This document shows positions 1-5,068 of a stretch of 5,068 nt of DNA, piece after piece. The stretch's first letter is position 1. The number at the start of each line of letters is the position of its first letter. The stretch comes from an uncultured Clostridia bacterium. GTDB taxonomy: Bacteria > Bacillota > Clostridia > Oscillospirales > JAAYOS01. Position numbers and translations under genes: made by a program. The DNA lies in contig CALXAZ010000141.1 of NCBI GenBank assembly GCA_944386395.1, positions 1 to 5,068 on the forward strand, given 5' to 3'. Under the pieces are notes generated by a model. The model was not told the origin of the DNA. It did no database searches and saw nothing but the letters and a program-made list of their open reading frames with translations.

Positions 1-780
1 CTATATCCAGGAGAAAAGATTTATCATTGCTCATCAGGGCATAGTTTTGATGTAGCTCGTCAGAAATATATAAATCTCCTTCCGGTGCAACAGAAAAAAT
101 CGTTGCATCCTGGGGATACAAAAGAGATGGTTGAGGCAAGATATAATTTTCTATCTGCTGGTTTCTATCTTCCAGTCCTTAACAAGGTCTGCTTCGAGGC
201 AGAGAAAGTGCTTATACCGGGCATGAATGTGCTTGATGCCGGGTGTGGTGAAGGATATTATCTTTCAGGTCTGGAGCAGAGATTTGGAGAAAAATTAAAT
301 TGTTATGGGATTGATATTTCAAAGGATGCGGTGCGATTTGCCACCAGAAGAAGCCGAAAGATAAGCTGGATAACAGCAACATCTGCTCATATACCGTTTA
401 AAGATGGTGTGTTTGATCTTTTGATATCGATGTTTGCTCCTGTCGAAGGAAAGGAGTTCTGGCGGGTATTGAAAGCTGACGGATACTTTTTACAGGTGTC
501 AGCTGGCGAAAATCACCTGATAGAATTGAAAGAGATAATATATCCGGAAATAGTCCGAAAAGAAAAAGAAACATCGGCAGAAATAAAAGGATTTTCGTTG
601 AAGCGGCATGAAAAAATAAGCTTTACTGTAGCGCTTGAGAAAAGCAATGATGTGATGGCTCTTTTCTCCATGACTCCGCATTTTTGGCGTATTTCGAAAG
701 AAGGAGCAAAAGCTATCAAAAATACAAAATGTCTTACCACAACAGCAGAGGTAGTGTTTAACCTCTATCAGAAAGCGTAG
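1..780 (+). CDS. rlmA: 23S rRNA (guanine-N1)-methyltransferase, RlmA family (5' end off the window)
   Basis: Members of this family use S-adenosylmethionine to methylate N1 of a guanine in helix 35 of 23S rRNA: G745 for the Gram-negative RlmA(I) type, G748 for the Gram-positive RlmA(II)/TlrB type. The reading frame is open from base 1 and 259 residues are visible, against about 270-280 for the family, so the start and probably the first Cys pair of the zinc finger lie to the left. Visible zinc-ligand candidates are C10 and H14, followed by the family signature FDVARQKYINLLP (residues 16-28). Next come HPGDTKEMVEAR, the SAM-binding loop DAGCGEG (residues 79-85), an acidic residue at D105 in YGIDIS, and FAPVEGKEFWRVLKADGYF with a later HLIELK, all typical of RlmA. 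The GTG at base 85 could be taken for a start, but the frame upstream encodes the conserved signature, so it is internal. A Gram-positive host suggests G748, but the sequence does not prove it. The 3' end overlaps the convergent GNAT gene by 13 bp. Confidence 0.9.
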   Translation, partial: LYPGEKIYHCSSGHSFDVARQKYINLLPVQQKKSLHPGDTKEMVEARYNFLSAGFYLPVLNKVCFEAEKVLIPGMNVLDAGCGEGYYLSGLEQRFGEKLNCYGIDISKDAVRFATRRSRKISWITATSAHIPFKDGVFDLLISMFAPVEGKEFWRVLKADGYFLQVSAGENHLIELKEIIYPEIVRKEKETSAEIKGFSLKRHEKISFTVALEKSNDVMALFSMTPHFWRISKEGAKAIKNTKCLTTTAEVVFNLYQKA

Positions 781-1208
781 TGCCCGGTTCCCTGTATATA
801 TTTTATCATTCCACTGCCTATATCCCCGCTTGGTATTTCCACAAAGCCAAGCTTCTTGTAAAAACGCTCTTTGCCTCTCGAAGAAAAGAGCGCAACATTG
901 CTCCAAAGATCTTCTGGAATCATTTGTTTTATAAGGAATACTGCCCGCGTAACCAGAGCAGAGCCTATCCCCTGCCTGCGGAATTTAGGATGAACCAACA
1001 AATCTGCTATTATAAAGACGTATGCTCCGTCTCCAACAACCCGGAGCATACCCACAGGTTTTTCTCCTGCTTCCATGGTAAGCTTAATTATAGAGTTTGA
1101 CAGAGCTATTTTCAACATGCTACTGTCAAGCGGCTCAAATCCGCATTCCAGGCGTAGCATTTGAAATTGTGACATTGTTATTCTGTTTTGATACATTTTC
1201 AGTTCCAT
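768..1208 (-). CDS. GNAT family N-acetyltransferase
   Basis: A 146-residue single-domain cytoplasmic acetyltransferase that would transfer an acetyl group from acetyl-CoA to an unknown amine. The diagnostic motif A is at about residues 69-88: DLLVHPKFRRQGIGSAL, with the R-R-Q-G-I-G pyrophosphate-binding loop at 77-82. Near the C-terminus, KERFYKKLGF (residues ~112-121) supplies the usual motif B tyrosine and LGF, and GSGMIKYI resembles the G-P-G-M ending of many small GNATs. No signal peptide or membrane segment is seen. The ATG at 1206-1208 is chosen because AGGA lies 6 nt upstream on the minus strand and a near-consensus promoter lies about 50 bp upstream; M5 and M12 are later alternatives with no better site. 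It is a single-gene unit transcribed against its neighbours and overlaps the end of rlmA tail to tail. The substrate cannot be deduced: antibiotic, polyamine, peptide or metabolite acetylation are all possible. Confidence 0.87.
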   Translation of the reverse strand: MELKMYQNRITMSQFQMLRLECGFEPLDSSMLKIALSNSIIKLTMEAGEKPVGMLRVVGDGAYVFIIADLLVHPKFRRQGIGSALVTRAVFLIKQMIPEDLWSNVALFSSRGKERFYKKLGFVEIPSGDIGSGMIKYIQGTGHYAF

Positions 1209-1256
1209 ATCTCTTCCTGTGGCATAAAAGCATCTTTCTATCGATTATATATATTC

Positions 1257-1285
1257 ATTATAGCACATCAGGATTTCTGTGTCAC
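1257..1285 (-). promoter_or_regulatory. SigA-type promoter for the GNAT gene
   Basis: On the minus strand a -35 box GTGACA (bases 1285-1280, 5 of 6 matches to TTGACA) is followed after exactly 17 bp by a perfect -10 box TATAAT (bases 1262-1257). Transcription would begin near 1250, giving a 5' leader of about 40 nt ahead of the ATG at 1208. Seen directly by consensus matching; activity is inferred. Confidence 0.72.
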
Positions 1286-1365
1286 CAAAGTTTATAGTTT
1301 TTTGGGGATATATGCCATGTTTTTGCATAAAATATTTTTGAATATCTCTTATATGTACATAGTAC

Positions 1366-1394
1366 TTGAAAGGCAGGTAAAAATAGTATAAAAT
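1366..1394 (+). promoter_or_regulatory. Candidate upstream promoter of the yloU-fakA-recG operon
   Basis: A -35 box TTGAAA (1366-1371, 5 of 6) and a -10 box TAAAAT (1389-1394, 5 of 6) are separated by 17 bp. The overlapping TATAAA at 1387-1392 gives a 15-bp alternative. Transcription would start near 1401, about 50 nt before the yloU ATG. The surrounding DNA is very AT-rich, which helps promoter function but also raises the chance of false matches. A 10-bp palindrome, TATGTACATA (1352-1361), lies just upstream. Confidence 0.55.
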
Positions 1395-1398
1395 ATAT

Positions 1399-1427
1399 TA
1401 GACAAAATATATTCCCGAATGTTTAAT
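1399..1427 (+). promoter_or_regulatory. Second, tandem promoter candidate for yloU
   Basis: TAGACA (1399-1404, 5 of 6 to the -35 consensus) and TTTAAT (1422-1427, 5 of 6 to the -10 consensus) are spaced by 17 bp. A transcript would begin near 1434, only about 5 nt ahead of the yloU Shine-Dalgarno, leaving a very short leader. It overlaps the predicted start of the upstream promoter, so the two may be alternative or one may be chance. Confidence 0.33.
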
Positions 1428-1438
1428 ATGCCTATGAC

Positions 1439-1445
1439 AAGGAGG
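1439..1445 (+). promoter_or_regulatory. Strong ribosome binding site of yloU
   Basis: AAGGAGG is a full match to the anti-Shine-Dalgarno and lies 7 nt before the ATG at 1453. It is the strongest such site in the window, fixes the yloU start and predicts abundant translation of the first gene of the operon. Confidence 0.85.
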
Positions 1446-1452
1446 GGTATTT

Positions 1453-1806
1453 ATGAAAACAGAGCTTCAGAATGGATATCTTGACATATCGAATGATGTG
1501 CTTACAGCGATAAGTGGTTTTGCTGCGACAAGCTGCTTTGGGGTAAAAGGAATGGCTGCTGCCTCGGTTAGTGATGGCATTGTCCGTATGTTGAGAAAAG
1601 AGAGCCTTTCACGCGGTGTAAAAGTTACCACGGGTCCGGATGGACTTATAGATGTAATAGAGTTGCATATTATAGTGCGTCATGGAATAAATATTGCCAC
1701 AGTATGCCGTTCCATTATGAGCGAAGTTAGATATGTAGTTGAAAATCTTACTGGGTTTAAAGTTAAAAATGTAGATGTTTGCGTTGATTCGATAACGGTC
1801 GATTAA
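1453..1806 (+). CDS. yloU: Asp23/Gls24 family envelope stress response protein (YloU-like)
   Basis: A 117-residue protein covering essentially one Asp23 domain, the same size as B. subtilis YloU (about 120 residues). Family features in order are: GYLDISNDVLTAISGFAA at residues 8-25; the C-F-G-V-K-G-M stretch at about 28-34; a basic segment, RMLRKESLSRGVKV; then the strand IELHIIVRHGINI and a C-terminal helix-strand part ending in VKNVDVCVDSITVD. The family includes staphylococcal Asp23, an alkaline-shock protein held at the membrane by partner proteins. YloU itself has no well-defined biochemical role, and no signal peptide or transmembrane helix is seen here. The start is fixed by AAGGAGG 7 nt upstream. 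It leads the operon and is followed by fakA, as in B. subtilis and many Firmicutes. Only the family call is firm. Confidence 0.9.
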   Translation: MKTELQNGYLDISNDVLTAISGFAATSCFGVKGMAAASVSDGIVRMLRKESLSRGVKVTTGPDGLIDVIELHIIVRHGINIATVCRSIMSEVRYVVENLTGFKVKNVDVCVDSITVD

Positions 1807-1859
1807 TCTAAAAGCTAACTTACTGCAAAAGAGGATTTATGTCATCCATGATTGCGGTG

Positions 1860-1865
1860 AAAGGA
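1860..1865 (+). promoter_or_regulatory. Ribosome binding site that decides the fakA start
   Basis: AAAGGA ends 9 nt before the ATG at 1875. Aligned to the anti-Shine-Dalgarno, the core would sit about 7 nt from that ATG, a normal distance. The competing site, GAGG at 1831-1834, is only 4 nt from the in-frame ATG at 1839, which is tight. Initiation at 1875 also gives the N-terminus expected for the family. Confidence 0.5.
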
Positions 1866-1874
1866 ATGAAAAAA

Positions 1875-3518
1875 ATGAATACCATTGACGGAGCACTTCT
1901 CAAGCAGATGATGCTCAATGCGGCGGCTGCCGTTGAAAATAATAAACAGATGATAAACGAGTTGAACGTTTTCCCTGTGCCTGATGGAGACACAGGAACT
2001 AACATGTCTCTCACAATAACTGCTGCCGCAAATGAGCTGTCTAGATCTGATCCGGCTTCGGCAGGACAGGTTGCCGACATCGTTGCAAAGGCTATGGTCC
2101 GCGGGGCACGTGGAAATTCTGGAGTTATTCTTTCACTTTTATTCCGGGGATTTGCAAAGTATTTAAAGGATATGCCTGTGGCAGATGGAAGAGCCTTTGC
2201 CGCTGCAATGACTGAGGGTGTCCAGTCAGCATATAAGGCAGTTATGAAGCCTGCGGAGGGAACCATACTGACTGTTTCACGCCTCTCTGCTGCTGCCGCA
2301 GAAAAGGCAGCCTCCGAAAACCCAGAAATGGAATTTGTAATTTCATCAATGCTAGAATCGGCTGAAGAGGCACTTGAGAATACTGTTAATCAAAATCCTG
2401 TTCTTATGAAAGCAGGAGTCATCGATGCTGGCGGAAAAGGTTTTTGTGTGATCATCGAGGCCATGTTAAAAGGAATCCAGGGAGAGGTTATACCGTTTGT
2501 ATCGACGGAAGCCAAATCTAGAGGAGCTGCAGATTTTTCCAGTTTTTCAACAGAAGATATAAAATATGGATATTGCACTGAATTTATTGTCAATCTGGAG
2601 CCAGGAAAGAAAAAGGCTCCTGAAAAGCTCAGGGCATATCTCGATTCCCTTGGCGACAGTCTCGTCTTTGTCGAGGACGAGGATATAATAAAGATACATG
2701 TCCATACTAACGATCCTGGAAAGGCCATTACAGAGGGGCTGAAATATGGTTCTCTTACAAGTATGAAAATAGACAATATGCGGGTGCAGCATACAGAAAA
2801 AGTTATCATTACCGGGAGAGATCCTGTTTTACCGGGAACCAGGAATATTGCTGAACCAGAAAAGAAATATGGTATTGTTACAGTGTGTGCCGGGGACGGC
2901 ATTCGTGATGTGTTTGCCGATATAGGCGCTGATCGTGTGGTGGAAGGCGGACAGACGATGAATCCCAGTACGGAGGATATTTTGCGTGCGATCGATGCGA
3001 CTCCGGCAGAGATTGTGCTTGTTTTACCTAATAACAAAAATATAATCATGGCTGCAGAACAATGCATTTCTATGTCTGAAAAGACGGTAATGGTGATACC
3101 TACGAAAACTATACCTCAGGGAGTGTCAGCGTTGCTTGCGTTTGATCCCGAGCTTGAGCCAAATCAAAACCGTGAGCAGATGCTAAATGCATTGTCCAAA
3201 GTCCGCACAGGTCAGATGACTTATGCAGCGCGGGACAGTCTTTTTGATGGCAAGAGGATAAAAGAGGGAGATTATCTGGCAATACTTGAGGGAGAACTGA
3301 TTTCAAATAACAAGTCTCAACTCACGGCGTTGCGCAGACTTGTAAGGGATATGGCGAAAAAGCCTTCTGAATTTGTCACTGTGTTCTATGGTAAAGATGT
3401 AGAAGGTGAGAATTTGGAAGAAGTAAAAGCTGTATTTGAAAAGGAATTCAAAAATGCTGAAATTAATTTTATATATGGTGGGCAGCCGGTATATTATTAT
3501 CTAGTTTCAGCGGAATAA
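1875..3518 (+). CDS. fakA: Fatty acid kinase, ATP-binding subunit FakA (YloV; DhaL/DegV-like)
   Basis: FakA phosphorylates fatty acids carried by a FakB protein; the acyl-phosphate then enters phospholipid synthesis through PlsX/PlsY. Numbered from ATG 1875 it has 547 residues, close to characterised FakA/YloV proteins (about 550). An N-terminal DhaL kinase domain (~1-200) carries NVFPVPDGDTGTNM, with the Mg/ATP aspartates D37 and D39, and GARGNSGVIL (77-86). The middle domain (~220-310) has C234 in YGYCTEF and H275/H277 in HVHTNDPGK, the likely zinc ligands. The C-terminal DegV-like part (~332-547) holds EGGQTMNPSTEDIL and LPNNKNI and ends QPVYYYLVSAE. All are family hallmarks, so a glycerone kinase call would be wrong. 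An upstream in-frame ATG at 1839 would add 12 residues; 1875 is preferred because its ribosome site is better spaced and the protein then begins just before TIDG, as in homologs. The residue after GVILS is Leu (88) where I expect Gln. It lies 68 bp after yloU, and FakB is not in this window. Confidence 0.93.
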   Translation: MNTIDGALLKQMMLNAAAAVENNKQMINELNVFPVPDGDTGTNMSLTITAAANELSRSDPASAGQVADIVAKAMVRGARGNSGVILSLLFRGFAKYLKDMPVADGRAFAAAMTEGVQSAYKAVMKPAEGTILTVSRLSAAAAEKAASENPEMEFVISSMLESAEEALENTVNQNPVLMKAGVIDAGGKGFCVIIEAMLKGIQGEVIPFVSTEAKSRGAADFSSFSTEDIKYGYCTEFIVNLEPGKKKAPEKLRAYLDSLGDSLVFVEDEDIIKIHVHTNDPGKAITEGLKYGSLTSMKIDNMRVQHTEKVIITGRDPVLPGTRNIAEPEKKYGIVTVCAGDGIRDVFADIGADRVVEGGQTMNPSTEDILRAIDATPAEIVLVLPNNKNIIMAAEQCISMSEKTVMVIPTKTIPQGVSALLAFDPELEPNQNREQMLNALSKVRTGQMTYAARDSLFDGKRIKEGDYLAILEGELISNNKSQLTALRRLVRDMAKKPSEFVTVFYGKDVEGENLEEVKAVFEKEFKNAEINFIYGGQPVYYYLVSAE

Positions 3519-3521
3519 TTT

Positions 3522-3537
3522 GTCGTATACATACGAC
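3522..3537. repeat. 16-bp inverted repeat abutting the recG ribosome binding site
   Basis: Perfect 7-bp arms GTCGTAT (3522-3528) and ATACGAC (3531-3537) flank a 2-base centre AC. The repeat fills most of the 29-bp gap between the fakA stop (3516-3518) and the recG ATG (3548). Its right arm ends one base before the GAGG ribosome binding site (3538-3541). As RNA the 2-nt loop is too tight, so the hairpin would likely be 5 bp with a 6-nt loop. As DNA it looks like a dimer-binding operator half-site pair. It is not followed by a T run, so it is not a terminator. Function unknown. Confidence 0.6.
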
Positions 3538-3541
3538 GAGG
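3538..3541 (+). promoter_or_regulatory. Ribosome binding site of recG
   Basis: GAGG sits 6 nt before the ATG at 3548 and directly follows the right arm of an inverted repeat. Access to it could therefore depend on whether that repeat folds in the mRNA or is bound by protein in the DNA. Confidence 0.65.
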
Positions 3542-3547
3542 TAAAGA

Positions 3548-5068
3548 ATGTTTAAAATCGATACCGATATTATTAAAGTTAACGGTATAGGCGAGAAAAA
3601 AGCCAAGCTTTTTAATAAGCTTGGCATTTTTTCGCTACGCGATCTTATAGAATACTTTCCGCGCGATTATGAGGACAGGCGAATGATAAAAAAAATCGCT
3701 GATCTCCTTCCAGGAGAAAATGTTTGTATCCAGGGCAGTCTGACAGCACCTGCTAAATTGAGCAGGATACGTAAAGGGGTGGAGATTGTCAAATGCAACG
3801 TTTCAGATGGTACCGGCATAGCGAAAATTACTTTTTTCAATCAACCGTGGCAAAAGCAGCGGCTGGCAAGCGGATGTCACTATATCTTTTATGGGAAGGT
3901 GGATGGAGATCTTATCCACAGGAGCATGACAAATCCAGTTTTTGAGGAAGAGGATTCCCCTGCTCATGTAACGCGAAGGATAGTGCCGGTTTATAGTCTC
4001 GGAGCCGGGATAAAACAAAATACGCTGAGCAACGCAATACAGCGCGCTCTCCAGATTTCGGCGGATGAGCTAGAAGAAATTATTCCTGTAGGGATTCGGG
4101 ACCGCCTCGGGCTTTGTAGCATACGTTACGCATATGAGACTATACACATGCCACCATCGTTTAAAGAGCTTGAAATAGCGAAAAAGCGCTTGATTTTTGA
4201 GGAACTTCTTAAGCTTACGTTAGGCTTACGGCTGATAAAATCGTCAAGAAGCGCAGATGGAATAAGGATGGAGCCTGTACAGTTCAAAGAATTTACAAAG
4301 GTCCTTCCCTTTTCGTTAACTACTGCCCAAGTAAAGGCTATAAACGATTCATTTAAGGATATGGCATCAGGGCGTCCGATGAACAGGCTGGTACAGGGCG
4401 ATGTGGGCTCAGGCAAAACTATGGTCGCTGCCGCCGCCGCGTGGTTTGCTGCGAAAAACGGATTTCAAACAGCTTTGATGGCGCCTACTGAAATTTTAGC
4501 GTCACAGCATTTCTCATCTCTGTCTCCACTTTTAGGAAAGCTCGGGTTAAGAGTTGCCCTGATAAATGGTTCGATGACGGCGAAAAAACGCCGCGAAACT
4601 GTACAAATGGTGTCTGATGGAAACTGCGATCTTGTAATAGGTACACACGCCCTTATATCTGAAGGTGTCAGATTTAGTAGGCTAGGGCTTGTAATAACTG
4701 ATGAACAGCACAGATTTGGAGTTGTGCAGCGTGCTACGCTTTTTGAAAAGGGGAAAAACCCACATGTAATGGTAATGTCTGCAACTCCTATTCCAAGGAC
4801 TCTTGCTTTGATGATGTATGGAGATCTGGATGTCTCGTTGATTGATGAGCTTCCCCCCGGACGACAGACGGTAGATACATTTGCAGTCGATGAAGGAATG
4901 CGAGAGCGCATAAATGCCTTTACGCGCAAACTTGTGAAGGAAGGTAGACAGGTTTATGTTGTTTGTCCTTTGATAGAAGAGAGCGAAAGTATGGAATCTG
5001 AGATGAAAGCCGTTGAGATTTTTGCAAATACGCTAAAGACAGAAACTTTTCCAGATCTTAGAGTGGAA
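3548..5068 (+). CDS. recG: ATP-dependent DNA helicase RecG (3' end off the window)
   Basis: RecG is an SF2 translocase that remodels stalled replication forks and branch-migrates Holliday junctions and R-loops. The frame stays open for 507 codons to the right edge; the family is about 680-700 residues, so roughly a quarter is missing. The N-terminal wedge begins VNGIGEKKAKLFNKLGIFSL (11-30), then YFPRDYEDRR, followed by the OB-like fold (SLTAPAKLSRI, FFNQPWQKQ). Helicase parts seen: Q-motif-like FSLTTAQVKAI, Walker A GDVGSGKT (284-291, Lys290), motif Ia APTEILASQH (from 312), DEQH Walker B (385-388) with the RecG-typical RFGVVQR after it, motif III SATPIPRTLALMMYGDLD (from 411), ELPPGR, and motif IV region RQVYVVCPLIEESE. 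All catalytic residues that should be visible are intact. The start has GAGG at 6 nt and matches the family N-terminus. It lies 29 bp after fakA, so it is probably the third gene of the operon. A terminator-like hairpin lies within codons 19-29. Confidence 0.95.
   Translation, partial: MFKIDTDIIKVNGIGEKKAKLFNKLGIFSLRDLIEYFPRDYEDRRMIKKIADLLPGENVCIQGSLTAPAKLSRIRKGVEIVKCNVSDGTGIAKITFFNQPWQKQRLASGCHYIFYGKVDGDLIHRSMTNPVFEEEDSPAHVTRRIVPVYSLGAGIKQNTLSNAIQRALQISADELEEIIPVGIRDRLGLCSIRYAYETIHMPPSFKELEIAKKRLIFEELLKLTLGLRLIKSSRSADGIRMEPVQFKEFTKVLPFSLTTAQVKAINDSFKDMASGRPMNRLVQGDVGSGKTMVAAAAAWFAAKNGFQTALMAPTEILASQHFSSLSPLLGKLGLRVALINGSMTAKKRRETVQMVSDGNCDLVIGTHALISEGVRFSRLGLVITDEQHRFGVVQRATLFEKGKNPHVMVMSATPIPRTLALMMYGDLDVSLIDELPPGRQTVDTFAVDEGMRERINAFTRKLVKEGRQVYVVCPLIEESESMESEMKAVEIFANTLKTETFPDLRVE
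3596..3632. terminator. Bidirectional intrinsic-terminator-like hairpin inside recG
   Basis: Six A (3596-3601) precede a perfect 9-bp stem, GCCAAGCTT (3602-3610) paired with AAGCTTGGC (3617-3625), with a 6-nt loop TTTAAT. One A and then six T (3627-3632) follow. On the minus strand the T run follows the stem directly, so both strands look like Rho-independent terminators. It lies in frame within recG codons 19-29, only 54 nt after the ATG. AAGCTT is itself a palindrome, so two Lys-Leu codon pairs create most of the stem, and the flanking Ala (GCC) and Gly (GGC) complete it. The structure is seen directly; whether it terminates transcription in cells is unknown, and ribosomes reading recG would tend to melt it. 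Confidence 0.4.

Noticed and set aside
85..87. GTG as the start codon of rlmA.
   Set aside because: The frame is open upstream to the window edge and encodes the conserved Cys-His pair and the FDVARQKYINLLP signature, so the gene starts outside the window.
747..766. 6-bp hairpin AGAGGT/ACCTCT near the rlmA stop, considered as its terminator.
   Set aside because: The stem is short, lies inside the coding sequence and has no T run after it on either strand.
865..892. Inverted repeat CGCTCTTT/AAAGAGCG (8 bp, 12-nt loop) with a T run after it on the minus strand, resembling a terminator.
   Set aside because: It lies in the middle of the GNAT coding sequence, on the coding strand, within codons for the conserved KERFYKKLGF region. 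The loop is long and the stem is partly AT, so chance from coding constraint is the simpler reading.
1297..1345. AT-rich stretch with a small TATGC/GCATA pairing in the divergent region, considered as a riboswitch or terminator.
   Set aside because: The stem is only 5 bp, no known riboswitch core is visible and the region lies upstream of both predicted transcription starts.
2390..3067. Long open frame of about 225 codons on the minus strand inside fakA, and a similar one at 1820-2266.
   Set aside because: Both are antisense to a well-supported FakA reading frame, encode no recognisable domain and have low-complexity Ser/Ile/Phe-rich composition typical of frame shadows.
3682..3684. Internal ATG of recG after the hairpin as the true start, which would place the hairpin outside the coding sequence.
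   Set aside because: It would remove the conserved GIG...KLGIFS...YFPRDYEDR wedge segment, and the upstream ATG at 3548 has a properly spaced GAGG site.
4465..4929. Open frame of 154 codons on the minus strand inside recG.
   Set aside because: It is opposite the conserved helicase motifs Ia to III of RecG and has no recognisable protein family, so it is a shadow frame.
1..5068. Search for mobile elements, CRISPR repeats, tRNA or rRNA genes, or a phage-defence or other novel multigene system.
   Set aside because: All coding space belongs to recognisable housekeeping or common families, and I saw no regularly spaced repeats, transposase motifs or attachment-site duplications.

Overview
The window is a piece of a low-to-moderate GC Gram-positive (Firmicutes) chromosome, most likely a clostridial species and perhaps Lachnospiraceae-like. 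The evidence is a yloU-fakA-recG gene block close to the Bacillus subtilis yloU-yloV-(sdaAB-sdaAA)-recG region, strong AGGAGG-type ribosome binding sites, SigA-like promoters and AT-rich intergenic DNA. The genus-level guess is weak because it rests only on gene order and protein style. I see no insertion sequence, integrase, tRNA, rRNA, CRISPR array or phage gene.

Layout. (1) Bases 1-780, + strand: an RlmA-type 23S rRNA guanine-N1 methyltransferase whose first roughly 15-20 codons lie off the left edge. (2) Bases 768-1208, - strand: a small GNAT acetyltransferase that meets rlmA tail to tail, with a 13-bp overlap of the two 3' ends. (3) Bases 1209-1452: a 244-bp divergent control region, the longest gene-free stretch. 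It has a near-consensus promoter for the GNAT gene on the - strand and one or two tandem promoter candidates for the next operon on the + strand. (4) Bases 1453-1806: yloU, an Asp23/Gls24-family protein. (5) Bases 1875-3518 (or from 1839): fakA/yloV, the ATP-binding subunit of fatty acid kinase. (6) From 3548 to the right edge: the first 507 codons of recG, the replication-fork and Holliday-junction helicase, cut off by the window.

yloU, fakA and recG are co-directional with short gaps and probably share a transcript. The operon would link an envelope-associated protein, exogenous fatty-acid activation for phospholipid synthesis, and DNA repair. The link looks like conserved gene order rather than one pathway. 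No FakB partner gene is in view.

The most unusual signal is at the start of recG. A perfect 9-bp hairpin arm pair with a six-T tract, flanked upstream by six A, lies inside codons 19-29 and looks like a bidirectional intrinsic terminator. A 16-bp inverted repeat fills most of the fakA-recG gap and ends exactly where the recG ribosome binding site begins. Together they could form a translation-coupled attenuator setting how much of the operon transcript reaches recG. The terminator could also be a by-product of conserved amino acids, and only a comparison of orthologs would tell. Otherwise the window holds ordinary housekeeping genes, and I do not see a novel system in it.
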